64,000 bases of DNA. Source: Rhinopomastus cyanomelas (lineage: Eukaryota > Chordata > Aves > Bucerotiformes > Rhinopomastidae). Under the pieces are notes generated by a model. That model worked only from the letters and a program-made list of their open reading frames with translations. It was not told where the DNA came from and made no database searches. Position numbers and translations under genes: made by a program. Positions 49,301 through 59,174 of this stretch are shown here, one piece after another. The DNA lies in the NCBI GenBank assembly GCA_013400115.1, contig VXBP01003681.1:62001-126000 (forward strand), given 5' to 3'. The number at the start of each line of letters is the position of its first letter. Position 1 is the stretch's first letter.

Positions 49301-51401
49301 GGAGTTCTAAAAAAAGCCCGAGAGTCACAAGGCACATTTTGAAAAGTTTGACAGACCCATTCAACAGGTAGGAGCTTTGGGCAGGAGTCTATTCCTGAAC
49401 TTTAGGTGTCTGTATGCAGAGATCTGATTTAGAAAACTGTATCAATACTCAAAGATCAAATAGATAAAGATCATCCGTTTCAACTAGCTGTTATGTTCTA
49501 CCCATGGCAATATGTAGGTCTCCACTGACTATAAGAGGATCGTGTAATTCACAGGGTAAATATCCAAAATTTAGTCATAGTTTTAGTCACAGTTTCTCCA
49601 CTGCAACTTGCTGGACACGTTTCCCACTTTATATAAAGTTGTAGTTTTAGATACTGTAACATATTAAGAAGCAACTCAGCACATCCACAGGTAAAGTATT
49701 TTCTCAATCTTACAAGTTACAAAGAAAACGTGTGCTTGCAGTTGCGAGGGATGCAAGGTTTAAGTGTCCCAGGAAGGTGCTGTGGATCACTTTTCCAGTT
49801 TCCAGCTCCCTTTGAAGCTAATTGACAACATTCTCTGCATTTTTTGAAGAGGTACACCCTCAAAGAATTGTGAAAGCAGAAGAACAAAAAAATACTATTT
49901 ATGTTACACTTTCACAGACAAGTGATTGCAAAATATTAAACTGAAAAAATGTGAGCACTGTTAAAGACTGTCTGCAGACCTATTTCAGAAATTTATGTGA
50001 TGTACACAGCATCTCAGGATCTCTGTAATCTAAATTTCCAATTTTATAAAGTTCTAACCCTGCTGTAAATTTTAACTTTAAAGAAAGTTTTCTAACTAAG
50101 CATGATCAGAATTTGTATTCTTAGAATTGCAAACATTGCTTAACCTTTCCCTTGCTCACTCTTGCCTAAACTCTATTTCCAGTGAGGAAATGATTTCTCA
50201 TGGCACCTTTTTCTTCAGGAGGAATACTGTTCCCAGGAGCAAAACTTTATAGAATTTTAATATTCAAAAGTTCCAAAGGCATCAAATAATACCTGTTTTG
50301 TTTGACTAAAAAGCCCCTAACCAAAATAAGACCCCTCTACAGAAAATTTAAGAATATCAAGAGTAAAAATATGACAGTCTAAACAGGAGTGACCTTAGTA
50401 ACAGAGTCGTAAGAACTTGCCTATTATCTTTCCCATCCACCAGTTCTTTTCACATCTATATATTGATACACTCAATCCAGAGACTTCATGCAATTGCAAG
50501 AAACCATCTAGAAAAAGAATCCATAATAGGGCTGTTCTTACACGCTTCTGAAAAGGACCACCCACTCTATTATTCTGTGAAATAACAATTGTGACATAAA
50601 TTTGGTACAGGTAGCATTACCTACCCCAAGGGAAACTGTCAAATCTTTGAGGAAATGTTCATGAAGAAGCTGAAGATACTATGGTAAATTCTGGCACAAT
50701 TATGTCTGCAGAGTATCTGCTATTCATGACACAGAAGAAAATAAAATCTACACTCATTCTTAAATTTCAAGTTGTGTTGACATGACTAATGTTGATGATG
50801 CAACAGAATCAGAAAGAACGCAGGTGGTGACCCACACTCACTGGCTGTAAGAGAAGTCACTGAAATTCTGTATAGCCATTTTAAACATCTCCATCCAGTA
50901 TATGCTGCATGCCTATTTGAAATGAGTAGCTTCTGGAAGTGAAAACATTCTTCACTTTTTCTCTTGTGAGATAGAGATACTGAATACTTTCTCATTTTAA
51001 AAACTGGAATACAGAATCCTAAACACATCTTATTCATGCATTTTTTCAAATAGTCCATGCTTAGGAAGAAAACACAAGTCAAAAGGAGTCAAGAGTTACA
51101 TTGATCTCTACAGATATGTCATTAAAGTGCTTTGCATCAAAATTTCTGAGGAAAACCCAATTTCCAATCATTGATAATTCAGTCTTACCATTTTTTGTAA
51201 TGGGTATATACATTAAAATCAATTTCCACTGAGCATCTGAACATTTTACTTACCATTTCCGCGCCATACTTCAGCCAGATGGCAGCTTCCTTCTCCAGGC
51301 TCTTTGCAGAATTCTACCACATCGCGACAGGTTGTTTCTGGTGTAATTGGAACTTCTGTCAGAATCTGTTCATTGTTGCTCAGAAACACAGTTAATATCA
51401 T
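10267..51401 (-). CDS. PPP1R13B: PPP1R13B / ASPP1, apoptosis-stimulating protein of p53 1 (sixteen exons; first exon outside window)
   Basis: Sixteen exons (51401-51254, 44003-43884, 43150-43083, 26375-26274, 25394-25220, 23976-23780, 23322-23158, 22373-22193, 17771-17602, 16771-16270, 15731-14965, 13466-13329, 13252-13119, 12436-12270, 11356-11157, 10308-10267) join in phase into 1091 codons plus TGA; human ASPP1 has 1090. Residues counted from the first visible Met: ubiquitin-like N-terminus 1-85, Gln/Glu/Lys-rich coiled coil about 113-325, Ser/Pro-rich region 326-865, PP1-docking RVKF 884-887, ankyrin repeats about 895-1012, SH3 about 1024-1085 (ALWDY 1027-1031, WWWARL from 1060). ASPP1 binds p53 and steers it to pro-apoptotic promoters, and binds PP1. 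ASPP1 rather than ASPP2 is shown by [14 protein letters not shown] in the SH3 domain and the exon 2 text. The human start MMP precedes the first Met, so a short first exon beyond 64000 is expected. Confidence 0.97.
11157..11356 (-). CDS. PPP1R13B: PPP1R13B exon 16: SH3 domain
   Basis: It encodes [19 protein letters not shown], then [31 protein letters not shown] and LLG. ALWDY, the acidic RT-loop region, the WWW of the binding groove and GYVP are all present, so the peptide-binding surface looks intact. The donor is GGG|GTAAGT. Confidence 0.97.
12270..12436 (-). CDS. PPP1R13B: PPP1R13B exon 15: ankyrin repeats, end
   Basis: It encodes [18 protein letters not shown] through [15 protein letters not shown] and ends after the first base of a Gly codon (G|GTAAGC). 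It is nearly identical to human ASPP1. Confidence 0.96.
13119..13252 (-). CDS. PPP1R13B: PPP1R13B exon 14: ankyrin repeats
   Basis: It encodes [19 protein letters not shown] through [10 protein letters not shown] with a split Trp codon. The [11 protein letters not shown] and DSDGWTPLHCAA phrases are canonical ankyrin TPLH turns. The donor is TG|GTAAGT. Confidence 0.96.
13329..13466 (-). CDS. PPP1R13B: PPP1R13B exon 13: PP1-docking motif and ankyrin start
   Basis: It encodes [17 protein letters not shown], then RVKF (the RVxF class of PP1-binding motif) and [19 protein letters not shown]. Phase 0 at both ends; the acceptor is TTTCTACTCAG and the donor is GAG|GTGAGC. Confidence 0.96.
14965..15731 (-). 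CDS. PPP1R13B: PPP1R13B exon 12: proline-rich region
   Basis: This is the largest exon, 767 bases. It starts by completing Val (G|TT), encodes [68 protein letters not shown] and a run of Pro and Leu just before the donor CCA|GTAAGT. Codons between the conserved blocks are Ser/Thr/Pro/Glu-rich and differ freely from human, as expected for a disordered linker. Confidence 0.95.
16270..16771 (-). CDS. PPP1R13B: PPP1R13B exon 11: proline-rich region
   Basis: It encodes [63 protein letters not shown] and [14 protein letters not shown], ending in KSVKA plus a G. The acceptor is ATTCTTACATAG and the donor is G|GTAGAA. These blocks are strongly conserved in ASPP1. Confidence 0.95.
17602..17771 (-). 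CDS. PPP1R13B: PPP1R13B exon 10: Ser/Pro-rich region
   Basis: It encodes [19 protein letters not shown] through [12 protein letters not shown]. The acceptor TTTTAAAG is weak, and the donor CTG|GTGCGT is non-consensus at its third and fourth bases, so the 3' boundary is less certain than for other exons. Human ANDGSWPTLKQ and TEKP support the frame. Confidence 0.88.
17772..22192 (-). other. PPP1R13B: PPP1R13B intron 9 (4.4 kb)
   Basis: It contains the candidate cassette exon at 20408-20563 (listed separately). Two further minus-strand open frames near 19483-20033 resemble nothing I know and have no clear splice sites. No CR1 is visible here. Confidence 0.7.
20408..20563 (-). CDS. Candidate unannotated cassette exon of PPP1R13B
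   Basis: Reading the minus strand, an open frame of 76 codons is bounded by a pyrimidine-rich run then GTCCGGTAG as acceptor, and CACT|GTGAGT as a perfect donor. The enclosed 156 bases are 52 codons with phase 1 at both ends, exactly what is needed to slot between exons 9 and 10 without changing frame. It would encode [17 protein letters not shown] through APTLSDTQH, a Ser/Pro-rich segment of the same character as its neighbours. I do not recognise it in ASPP1 or ASPP2. It may be a real lineage-specific or rarely used exon, or a chance open frame. Confidence 0.3.
22193..22373 (-). CDS. PPP1R13B: PPP1R13B exon 9: Ser/Pro-rich region
   Basis: It encodes [31 protein letters not shown] and [10 protein letters not shown], all recognisable ASPP-family text. 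The acceptor follows a homopolymer of about 14 T. It ends after the first base of an Ala codon (G|CT), so the next exon must be phase 1. Confidence 0.94.
23158..23322 (-). CDS. PPP1R13B: PPP1R13B exon 8: end of coiled coil
   Basis: It encodes [16 protein letters not shown] through [12 protein letters not shown], phase 0 at both ends. The acceptor is TTCTTTTCAAG and the donor is CCT|GTAAGA. The C-terminal residues ARQKENIP read beyond the human form I remember, so the donor could be used variably. Confidence 0.92.
23780..23976 (-). CDS. PPP1R13B: PPP1R13B exon 7: coiled coil
   Basis: It encodes [17 protein letters not shown] through [11 protein letters not shown]; the acceptor is TTAATTTTAG and the donor is CAG|GTAATT. 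A CR1 LINE sits in the intron between this exon and exon 6. Confidence 0.94.
24117..24986 (+). mobile_element. CR1 LINE, 5'-truncated, 3' end intact
   Basis: The plus strand reads the second half of CR1 ORF2 (LANDTKLGG..., LMRFNKA) with several frame breaks, then the 3' UTR ending GACCTCTGGAGGTCCCTTCC and a terminal ATGATTCTAA. It is about 870 bases long. 5' truncation with an intact 3' tip is the usual outcome of target-primed reverse transcription. It lies in antisense to PPP1R13B, inside intron 6. Confidence 0.93.
25220..25394 (-). CDS. PPP1R13B: PPP1R13B exon 6: coiled coil
   Basis: It encodes [16 protein letters not shown] through [10 protein letters not shown] plus a T that completes Ser with exon 7 (T|CA). 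The donor is CTGT|GTATGT. Heptad-like Leu and charged spacing is visible throughout. Confidence 0.94.
26274..26375 (-). CDS. PPP1R13B: PPP1R13B exon 5: start of coiled coil
   Basis: It encodes [18 protein letters not shown] followed by a Gln-rich stretch to MLVAK; phase 0 at both ends. The acceptor is TTTTGCAG and the donor is AAG|GTAATC. Confidence 0.95.
27454..27495. repeat. Short tandem duplication (18-base unit)
   Basis: ATCTCCTCTATTCCCCTC occurs at 27454-27471 and again at 27478-27495, a 24-base period. It is a local slippage-type duplication with no further copies. Confidence 0.85.
27555..27661 (+). mobile_element. CR1 LINE 3' tail fragment
   Basis: About 100 bases match the CR1 3' terminus: ACTTTATGATCTTACAAGGTC-like text, TTTTCCAACCAAAACAATTC and GTGATAGTGA. 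No ORF2 remains. The left boundary is approximate. Confidence 0.78.
31243..31956 (-). pseudogene. Chimeric CR1 ORF1-ORF2 open frame
   Basis: A 237-codon frame runs through the N gap. Residues 31-52 hold two CxxC pairs (C31, C34, C49, C52), a zinc-knuckle or PHD-like arrangement, followed by a short coiled coil. Residues 93-188 resemble the SGNH hydrolase (esterase) domain of CR1 ORF1, but the usual GTND block reads GSGD and the usual DGxHL block reads NGMYL, so the catalytic His is replaced by Tyr. From about residue 190 the text switches to the ORF2 C-terminus ([15 protein letters not shown]...). The true length is unknown because of the gap. It is presumably non-functional. Confidence 0.7.
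31721..31737. other. Assembly gap (17 N)
   Basis: The N run lies inside the ORF1 part of a CR1. The frame stays open on both sides, but that cannot be trusted across an estimated gap. Confidence 0.99.
33716..33897 (+). mobile_element. SINE with tRNA-like head and CR1-like 3' tail
   Basis: The head (33716-33775) reads as a tRNA with GTCAGTTGGTAGAGCATG (A-box and D-arm region) and GTGGGTTTGAGCCCCATGT (B-box and T-arm). Compared with tRNA-Lys, about 14 bases of the anticodon arm are missing, so it is not a working tRNA gene. After about 60 unrelated bases the tail reads AGGAGGTATTGGACTTAGAT, then AAGGTCCCTTCCAACC and ATTCTGTGATTG, i.e. the CR1 3' terminus. The combination is the classic Pol III SINE design that borrows the reverse transcriptase of a partner LINE. 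tRNA-Ile is a less good alternative source. It could also be two adjacent fragments. Confidence 0.8.
33755..33767 (+). promoter_or_regulatory. Pol III internal promoter B-box of the SINE
   Basis: GGTTTGAGCCCC-type text matches the B-box consensus GGTTCGANTCC with C to T at the CpG, as expected from methylation decay. The A-box partner lies at about 33723-33743 but is imperfect. Confidence 0.65.
39765..40095. other. Unassigned CpG-richer block inside intron 4
   Basis: About 330 bases have markedly more CpG and G+C than the surrounding intron and are open on both strands (84 codons on minus at 39759-40013, 121 on plus). I recognise neither translation. It could be an old retroposon end, a processed pseudogene piece or an alternative exon or promoter of PPP1R13B. 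Confidence 0.4.
43083..43150 (-). CDS. PPP1R13B: PPP1R13B exon 4: linker
   Basis: This 68-base exon begins with GT completing a Ser codon, and encodes [14 protein letters not shown] through KRTENG. The acceptor is ACTTGTAG and the donor is GGG|GTATGT. It is too short to be found as a free-standing open frame; phase and the human match (GRQTQ...TENG) support it. Confidence 0.92.
43151..43883 (-). other. PPP1R13B: PPP1R13B intron 3 (733 bases)
   Basis: A single-copy looking A+T-rich intron; I see no repeat or RNA gene. Confidence 0.75.
43884..44003 (-). CDS. PPP1R13B: PPP1R13B exon 3: ubiquitin-like domain, second part
   Basis: It encodes [18 protein letters not shown] through [15 protein letters not shown] with the Glu codon split from exon 2 and a final A base in phase 1. 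The donor is A|GTAAGT. It matches the ASPP1 N-terminal fold. Confidence 0.95.
44815..45210 (+). mobile_element. CR1 LINE fragment, ORF2 middle-to-late region, 3' end missing
   Basis: It reads the ORF2 block [20 protein letters not shown], a TGA, then [33 protein letters not shown] and [10 protein letters not shown]. The element stops exactly at a single N (45211) and is followed by unrelated intron sequence. CR1 copies normally keep their 3' ends, so sequence may be missing at the N. Confidence 0.9.
45211..45211. other. Single N at a CR1 edge
   Basis: One unresolved base separates CR1 ORF2 from unrelated A+T-rich sequence. It may be a compressed gap rather than a true single base. Confidence 0.95.
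46440..47076 (+). mobile_element. CR1 LINE with internal deletion in ORF2
   Basis: It starts in the reverse-transcriptase region ([43 protein letters not shown], then DLSKAFDTV after a frame break), and at about 46815 jumps straight to the ORF2 C-terminus ([19 protein letters not shown]...). The 3' UTR and terminal TTTCTATGATTCTAAG are intact. The catalytic part of the RT is deleted. The frame is broken. Confidence 0.9.
51254..51401 (-). CDS. PPP1R13B: PPP1R13B exon 2: ubiquitin-like N-terminal domain, first part
   Basis: The acceptor is TTTTTCTTTCAG and the donor is AATG|GTAAGT. It encodes [12 protein letters not shown] through AEVWRGN, essentially identical to human ASPP1 residues after MMP. 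It ends after the first base of a Glu codon. It could itself start translation at ATG 51401, but the human gene has three residues before it. Confidence 0.95.
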
Positions 51402-53786
51402 CTGAAAGAAAAAGGGAAGTTGCATAATATTAAAACAAAATGGCAAGAATAAGATTATGGGTAGCATATGTAATCAATCTCCTGGTAAATGGAAATTTAT
51501 GCTTATGGTTGGTTATCACAAGCCATCAAAGTAGTTTTTGGTTTCCTTTAACTTTGCAAAAGCTTTACTCCTTTATGCTGAGTTGGGTTTCTTTGGGCAG
51601 TGCATTAAACTGATTTTTTTTTTTTAATGTTTCAGCTAAAATAGTTTGGTTCTGTCTGAAAAAAAAAAGTCAGGGCTGGGATGGAATGAACAAGGTTAGG
51701 CTATTTTAGATGACTGAAATAATTGTGTTTATTTGCAACATTTACATGCCAACTGGCAAAGTAACCGGAAGCTTCACAGGTAGGAGCCCCTTTGGACGAT
51801 GGGTATCAATTTTGCAATTTGTCAGAAGACATAGTTACAATGGGGTTGAACTGTAAGCCTTTGGTTAAATGCTAAGTCTCCTTTAAATAAAAAAAGAAAA
51901 AAAGTCACATTCTTAAAGGACTGCATTTGCTTGGTAGTGGAACTGCTAGAGCTAAAAACCTCTGAAAAGTCACTTCTACCTTAGCACCACCTCCAGAGCT
52001 TGCTGTGTTGATCTGACTGTGTATTAAGCCTTTCCATAGCAGTACTAAGCATGTTTTGTCTCTTCACTTAAAGTGACATCAAAAGACTACTTTTCCTCTA
52101 CTAACTGCTTCTCAGATAGAAATTAGCCACAAAACTGAAAGTAGCTCTTCTTTGCCTCCCCATTTCCCTTTTACAACACAAAGATGATATAAAGGAAAAC
52201 ACAAACTAAAAGTGGGATGAAATCTGTGAAGGAAAAATGTTGCACTATGAACTACTACTAATCAAACTTCCTTGCTCCACCGTAAATAAATGTATGCATA
52301 CATAAATAGAGATACTCTCAACCTTCACATTAGCAGGTGTAACTTGCTGCTAAGTTAAACGCATCAACTTAACCGCCCTCATCCCCATGGTGCATATGTT
52401 TCCTGATGATTATAACATGTCCATTTGCTAAATTTTCTCTGATAAAGGCCTCTAGCTTATGCAGTAGTCTCAACAGAGTTGTTCTATAGGCCATCATGGA
52501 ATTTACTGCAAAAGGTGGAAGCCCATAGTTAACATCTGAGGGGCTTGTAAAAAGGCAAAGATAAAAAACATTCTACCAAGAAACAAAGTCCTAATACAAA
52601 GATGCTAAAGTGATTCACTCTTTTTTGACTGAGACTGGCTGAGGATCTGGAAAGGTGGCATTCAGACAAGTATTCCTCTGCTACACTAAATCCTCTGAAA
52701 GATCCCTGACCTTTACCTCCTGCTTACAATTGAACAGACACTTCTGTTTTCGTCCTGTAGTCATAGTAATGTTATGTAAACTCATGGAAATGGAACAGAG
52801 ATAGTGTGATATTTAAAACACAACAACAACATAATAATGAATGTCCCTAAAGAATAGGGCAAAACTAATAATTCTGTCTGCAAAGAAAGTTCTTTCAGAT
52901 CTTTCCAGTAAATAAGGCATCACATATTGAACCACCAAGATTAAACCTAACTATTTAAGAGCCTTTCATTAAATGAGCACTCTGCACTTCAAGTTGTGCT
53001 TCAATTTGCATAGGCAATTCTTGAAAGCATCCCTGCCAAAAGACACATACCAAACCGGAGATAAGCATTAATAACAGCTACATACCATGTCAAAGCAGTC
53101 CATGTACTTCAGAAGTAGGCACAAGACAAGCATCAAGAAAGCCCAGGCTTCAAGCTTTCAGTCTCCTTATCAGCCCTTCAGGCTATTTTAGTTCATGTTT
53201 CTATTTTCCCCTCAGCCTGTAAAGTTTGTATGCTGTATCCTGAAATTTTCAAGTAACTATAAGAAGCTGTCATCCAGAGCTGTATATGTGTATTAGAATT
53301 CATCCCTAAGTTTCTCCAACAACAGCATTAAAGCAAGCTATAGTATAAGTAGGAGAAAGTTATAGGATGCAGCCATAGATAATAATGGAAGTCTCAATAT
53401 TCAGGGGCTGTGGAATCTAGCAGTGGAATTTTACCTCATATTTAAGAAGGAAGAGCCATGTGAATATAAAATGGCCTTAGAAAAAAACCTTAATGGTCAC
53501 CTAATGCAGTCTTTTGGCCTCAGGCAGAATCAACTATACCTACATTATTGTACAGAGATGCTTGTTGAACCTGTTCTGAGAAGTCTTTCATGATGGAAAT
53601 GCCTCCACTTCCCTCAACCATCCACCTCAGAAATCCAACATTCTTGTTGCGAGAAGTTTTTTGAAGTCTCATCAAAACTTCTCATTCCATGATTTAAACC
53701 CACTGGTTCGTTTAGTCACAGGGGTAACAGAAGACCTCTTATTTTTTTCTCTGTAGTTACACTTAAGAAAAACAGATGGCATGGTA

Positions 53787-54045
53787 ATCATAGAATCATA
53801 GCATCATTAGAGATTGGAAGAGACCTCGAAAGATCTAGTCCAATCCCCCTACCACAGTAGAGCAAGTCACACAGGAACATATTCAGGCGGGTTTTAAACG
53901 TCTCCAGAGAAGGAGACTCCACAACCCCCATAGGCAGCCTGTTCCAATGCTCCGTCATCATCACTGTGAAGAAGTTCCTTCTCATATTTATATGGAACCT
54001 ATGTTCCAGATTGCACCCTTTGCCCCATGTCCTATCACTAGATGA
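53787..54045 (-). mobile_element. CR1 LINE 3' fragment (younger of an adjacent pair)
   Basis: On the minus strand it reads part of the ORF2 end (LEHRFHINMRRNFFTVMM, HWNRLP) and a complete 3' UTR ending in two ATAGAATC/ATCATAG-type octamers at 53787. Its 5' break abuts the 3' tip of another CR1 at 54046. Confidence 0.88.
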
Positions 54046-55116
54046 CATAAAATCACTAAGTTTGGAAAAGACCTCTAAGATCATCAAATCCACCATGATC
54101 ATCAATGCCACCATGCCACTAAACCACAGTTTTAAGTGCCAGATATGCATGTTTTCTGAACAGCTTCAGGGATATTGACTTCACCAACAACATGGGCAGC
54201 CTGCTCCAACATTTGGCCACTCTTTCAGTGAAGAAATTTTTCTTAGTATCTCATCTAAACTTGCCCTGGCACAATTTGAGGCCATTTGCTCTTGTCCTAT
54301 CACTAGTGAATTTGGAGAAGAGACCAACCCCAATCTTTCTACAACCTCCTTTCAGGTAGTTGTAAAGAGAGCAATAAGGTCTCCTTCCCAGCCTCCTTTT
54401 TTTCCAAACTAAACTACCCCAGTTCCTTTAGTCGCTCCTCATAAGACCCATCCTCCAGGCCCTTCACTAGCTTTGTTGCTCTTCTCTGGACACCAGCATC
54501 TCAATGTCCTTGTATTAAGGTGCCCAAAACTGAACACAATATTCCAGAGCAGGCCTCACTAGTGCCAACTAAAGGGGGACAATAATTTCTCTAGTCTCGC
54601 TAGCAACACTGTTTTTGACCCAGACAAGGATGCTGTTGGTATTCTTGGCCAACTGCATAGGGTCGTTTTGACCAAACCACAGGACCCAGCACTTGGTCTT
54701 GTTAAACCTCATACAGTTGAGCTTGGCCCACTGATCCAGCCTGTCCAGGTCCCTCTGAAGAGCTCTCCTACCCTCAGTCAGATAGACACACAAATCTAGT
54801 TTGATGTAGTCTGCAAACCTGATGAGGGTGCACTCAATCCCCTCATCCAGAAAGATGCTAAACAAGACTGGCCGTGGTACTGAGCCCTGGGGAACAGCTT
54901 GTGACTGGCCACCAACTTGATTTCACGCCATTCAACACAACTCTCTGCGCTTAGCCATGAAGACAGTTTGTACCCGAAGTCTACCTGTCTAACTCACAAC
55001 ACACCAGCTTCTCTAAAAGGATGATGTGAGAAATTGTGTCAAATGCTTTACTCAAGTGTAAGAAAACAACATCCACAGTCCTCCCCTCATCTACTGTACA
55101 GATCACCTGGCCATAG
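54046..55116 (-). mobile_element. CR1 LINE, older copy, ORF2 second half and 3' UTR
   Basis: On the minus strand it begins in the reverse-transcriptase region, then has FADYIKLDLCVYLTEGRRA, LDRLDQWAKLNCMRFNKTKC and the 3' UTR, ending near 54046. Indels and stops are frequent, and it differs more from the consensus style of the other copies, so it looks older. Confidence 0.88.
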
Positions 55117-58100
55117 AATAATTAACGTTACATTAAATTACACCATTTGACAGTATTCTAAATAGTCTCCCACAACACTTAATCGTAATTTCAAAATAAA
55201 ACCTGAAGTTCTAACAAATAGCAAGAGAAATGTGTTCTGCTGAAGTCACAATACAATGCATACTGTCTCTATTGTTTGTTTGAAAAAGATACACAGAATG
55301 GCTTAATGTTGTGGGTTTGTGGTTTTCCAAGTTTTGATTTTTTAATTTCTGTAAGAGTAACACTGGCCCAGAACACTTGTTACAGGTATTCAAAATTATC
55401 TCTGTATTTGCTAATAGGCTGAAAAAGAAAGAAAAACCTTGGAGGTTTGAGTTACCGCATAAATCTCAGTCAGTTCTCTATACATTCAGATAGAAACCTA
55501 CAGAAACTCACAGTACCCTCTGCAAGATCAGGCCAAAATCTGCTGTACCTCAAGCACACCATTTTTTTTTCCCTCAGTTCAGAATGCACCAGTACTGTCT
55601 ATTCCAAAACTGGGTGTGACTCACAGTATCTGCTAGACAGCCCAGGAAAAGAATCTTACTAATGAGGAGACAAGTTGCTGTAGCCAACTATTGTCATACG
55701 ATTCCTCAAGCAAATTTGGTTAAACAAGGATTTAACACATTGTCTGAGTAACACCAAAGGATCTGAAACCCCAAGCTGTGGTACAGATGTCCTGAAACAT
55801 ACACAAGAAAACTCCAAATACTGAACACTATTAATATATTGTGATACTAATTGGGTTTTCAAGTCAGTATCGTAGGTGCCCCTTTTGTAGTGGGGATGGA
55901 ATAAGAATCTGAGGTTTTTCATAGTGATAAAATACAAAAAAGCATTGATGAAACTTGGAAATTTGCTACTGAAGCATACACATTAAATACACAGTATCAT
56001 AATAGCTGTAGCATTTCTTTGGTAACATCTCAAGTGAATAATTCCAACCTTTTAATATTTGGACTCAATATCATACAGCAGGATAAGCACTCATAAGCAA
56101 GTGTCCTTAGGGCTCCTTCTCCTCAACCCACACACTGATGTTACATGTCTGTTACTCACTACTGTTTCTGCTACCAAACCAATGGCTTTACTCCACCCTT
56201 CATTATTCTCTTCTTCCTAACCTGCTTGCAAACTCTAGTAGAGCCCTTCACGGTTAAGATCTATTCATTGTGAGATAAGCTGTATCAAACATTACAACTT
56301 GCTTTCAAAAGCACTGCCATCTCACTTAATTTTCAGCTAACTCATTACCATCTTCTAGGACAGCCTCAGAATCAGAACTCTGTGCAAACCTTTCTGTCCA
56401 ACGGATGCTCACCAAGTAGCTGTATGCATTTATCATACTGCCATGTCTTCACATTCTCCATTCCTGTCCCAATGCACCTCTTCCAACCACACTTCCTGGT
56501 TTATTTAAAAGAACACAATCGTCTTTGCAGTTTCTCAAGGAGATAGAAAAGAGATAATGAGGACAAAGATCATGTTTCATCTCTTTCTACAGTTGAAGTC
56601 ACCTACAAAAATTTCAGTAGATATAGCCCATAGAAGATGACCAAGTTTGATCTTTTCAGACCTGTTCTCTTCCTAAGGAAGCTGAAATGTTGTGATTCAA
56701 GTTTCATATGGCTGTAACACCAACGTTCTCCCATTACTCCCTTGATTTCTTATTCATTGTTAACACAAAGGTACTTATTGTTTCAAGGTAAAATTTCAGG
56801 CATCTTTGCCACCAGTAATTTTCTCAGTCTTGTGTCTCAGATTTATCTCTAGTTTTTCTGTACAAGATTTAAGATGTAGATAAGGTTTCTTCTATCAACT
56901 GGTCCAGCTAACGCTCTAAGGGTTTGGAAAGCTGCCTATCAGTTTTCCAACTTTTCACTGGTACACTCTTTTAATTAATGATGCCTATCACAGCAAAAAC
57001 AATTCTTCATGCCTATATGGATACAAAAAGACAATTTGATCAAACCAATAGTTTATTTGCCTTCACTTCTCATCAAGATAGGGAATCTTCTTCCCTATGA
57101 TTTTTCACTTTGTATCAAGAAACCTATAGGTCCCTCTACAGCAGTTTCTATTCTCCATGTGCTAAGCAGGCGTTTTAATGCCTTTTTGTGTGTAGTTTAT
57201 CATTCCTCATATGCACCTGCCAAACACTCTCATTATTTTCCTTGAAAGCATAATTCCTGTGCTGTTCTGGTTGTAAAATATATTAGAAGTAAGTTGTCAG
57301 TGTGCTTAAAAGTGCTGCCAATCAGGCTGATGCCATTTGTCCTACTTCTCTCTCTGGTTCACCTCTCAGTTCATCCCAGACCAAGATTCCAAGATCTGTG
57401 CAGAGACACATTCATAACTTGTTCTCAGCAGAGAACCCACAAGGGCACAATTAAATGTCCTACACACTATTATACAGAAACAAATAATATTTGAAGTGAA
57501 TCTGAAGTTCTTTGTTCAAGATGTTCTAGGAAACACCCTGACTTCCTTCTACTTTAGTTCTGCAGCTTAAGTTCCACTTCCTTAGTAGAATGCAATTACT
57601 TAGAACGGGAATAAAATTAGACCATCACCATAAAACCAAAGTACAGTAAATACATCTTTTTGTGTTAATAACTTCTGACAATTTAATAATTATCAAGCAA
57701 ATTACTGAGAGTTAAGAATATACTGGGTATTTAATAAAGGCTACATTCACACACTGCTGCTTAGTCTTAATAGTTTTTTTTCCCCTTTGCTGTTCTTTAA
57801 AAACCAGCCTGGCAAGTTCACTGTATAAAGACAAGAAACTGAAAAAACAAAATAAACTCCCTTTCCAGCACGAGGGTGATCAGACATTTCAAATAAATGA
57901 AATGTTTGTTACTAAAAGGCTGTTGTGGAATGAACTTAAAGTACAGAACACATTTCTGATAGAAATGCCAACTTCATTTCTTTTGTTTCACAGGAACTGG
58001 GAGCTATTATCTTCTCACCACACATTTTCCCCTAATAAAGAGTTCCAAAACATCTGTTCATAATCCTGTGCTTTGCCACTTAAGAACACTTATTGACTTA

Positions 58101-59174
58101 CAACTCCAAGACATGAAATCAGCAGACACTTCTTCAAAGTAAATGTCTCTTGCACAGTAGAGACCTCAACATCTTCCAAGAAGTTTTAGTAACTCCCAAC
58201 ATTGCTATTGCTGACTTAAGAGTCCCAAGAGCTCGCTATACTTATACAGAGTAAACACTGCAATACTACAATAATTTTAACTGAAATGTTCAACACCATC
58301 TTACTGAAATGTCAAAACCCATCAATCATGCGTAAATATTGAGGAAGGCTGAGATTTTCAGTTACTAGAAAAATTACAAAATGAGATGCAAATAAAATAT
58401 GAAGAGGTGGTAAATTATCCTTTTGGTGACAAGATACACTCATATATACAACTTAGCATGTAGAATTGTGAGAGAAAAAAGGTTAAGAATTATCAATTAT
58501 CTCATGCCAGTTTCCTTGCCTGGAAGTCATGCTATCACATAAATCATGCATCAGATACAACCACAGCAATTGTAGTTGCATTTTTCATGTGCTAAAGCAG
58601 GACTTTATTTGCAGTATGAACCTTGTCCCTTTTTAAGATTATAGATTTAAGTGAAGGTTTAAGCAATTACATTTTAAAAGAAACCAGACTATAAAATCAT
58701 AACACAGAATCACAGAACACAGACCACAAAACGGTTTTAAAGCCATCTAAAGAATCATTCTTGACTCATCATTAGTATTTCTCTATTCTGTTGAGATTGC
58801 AGAACAAACTAACCCTAAATAAATCTGATGCTGATTATTATGTGTAAACCCCAGGAAAACAGTAATAACCATTTATCATCCCTACATTAAAAAGGAACAT
58901 TTATAAACTCTACCTAATAAACAAGGTACTCACCAGTACACTCTCTTCCAATAATTATTTACCTTCAGAATTAATCTGTTCTTTTTAAAAATAGAACCAC
59001 TGACAAATTTGTCACATGCTTGTCAGTCTTATTTAAAATAAGATCATCAAGACATACAGCAAATCTATTATTAATCAATATTCACCAGCAGATTTCTTTC
59101 ATTTATTTGACATGTTTTTGCCTCCCTCATCATATATGAGGGAGAGAAATAACAGTGTTCAACTTCTAAGTCAT

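Larger units (their letters stand above)
44004..51253 (-). other. PPP1R13B: PPP1R13B intron 2 (7.25 kb)
   Basis: It contains two CR1 pieces (44815-45210 and 46440-47076). I recognise nothing in 47077-51253. Confidence 0.75.

Noticed and set aside
10267..51401. Assignment of the minus-strand gene as TP53BP2 (ASPP2)
   Set aside because: The SH3 text ([14 protein letters not shown] rather than the ASPP2 form), the N-terminal exon and the proline-rich exons all match ASPP1; ZFYVE21 as neighbour agrees with the PPP1R13B locus.
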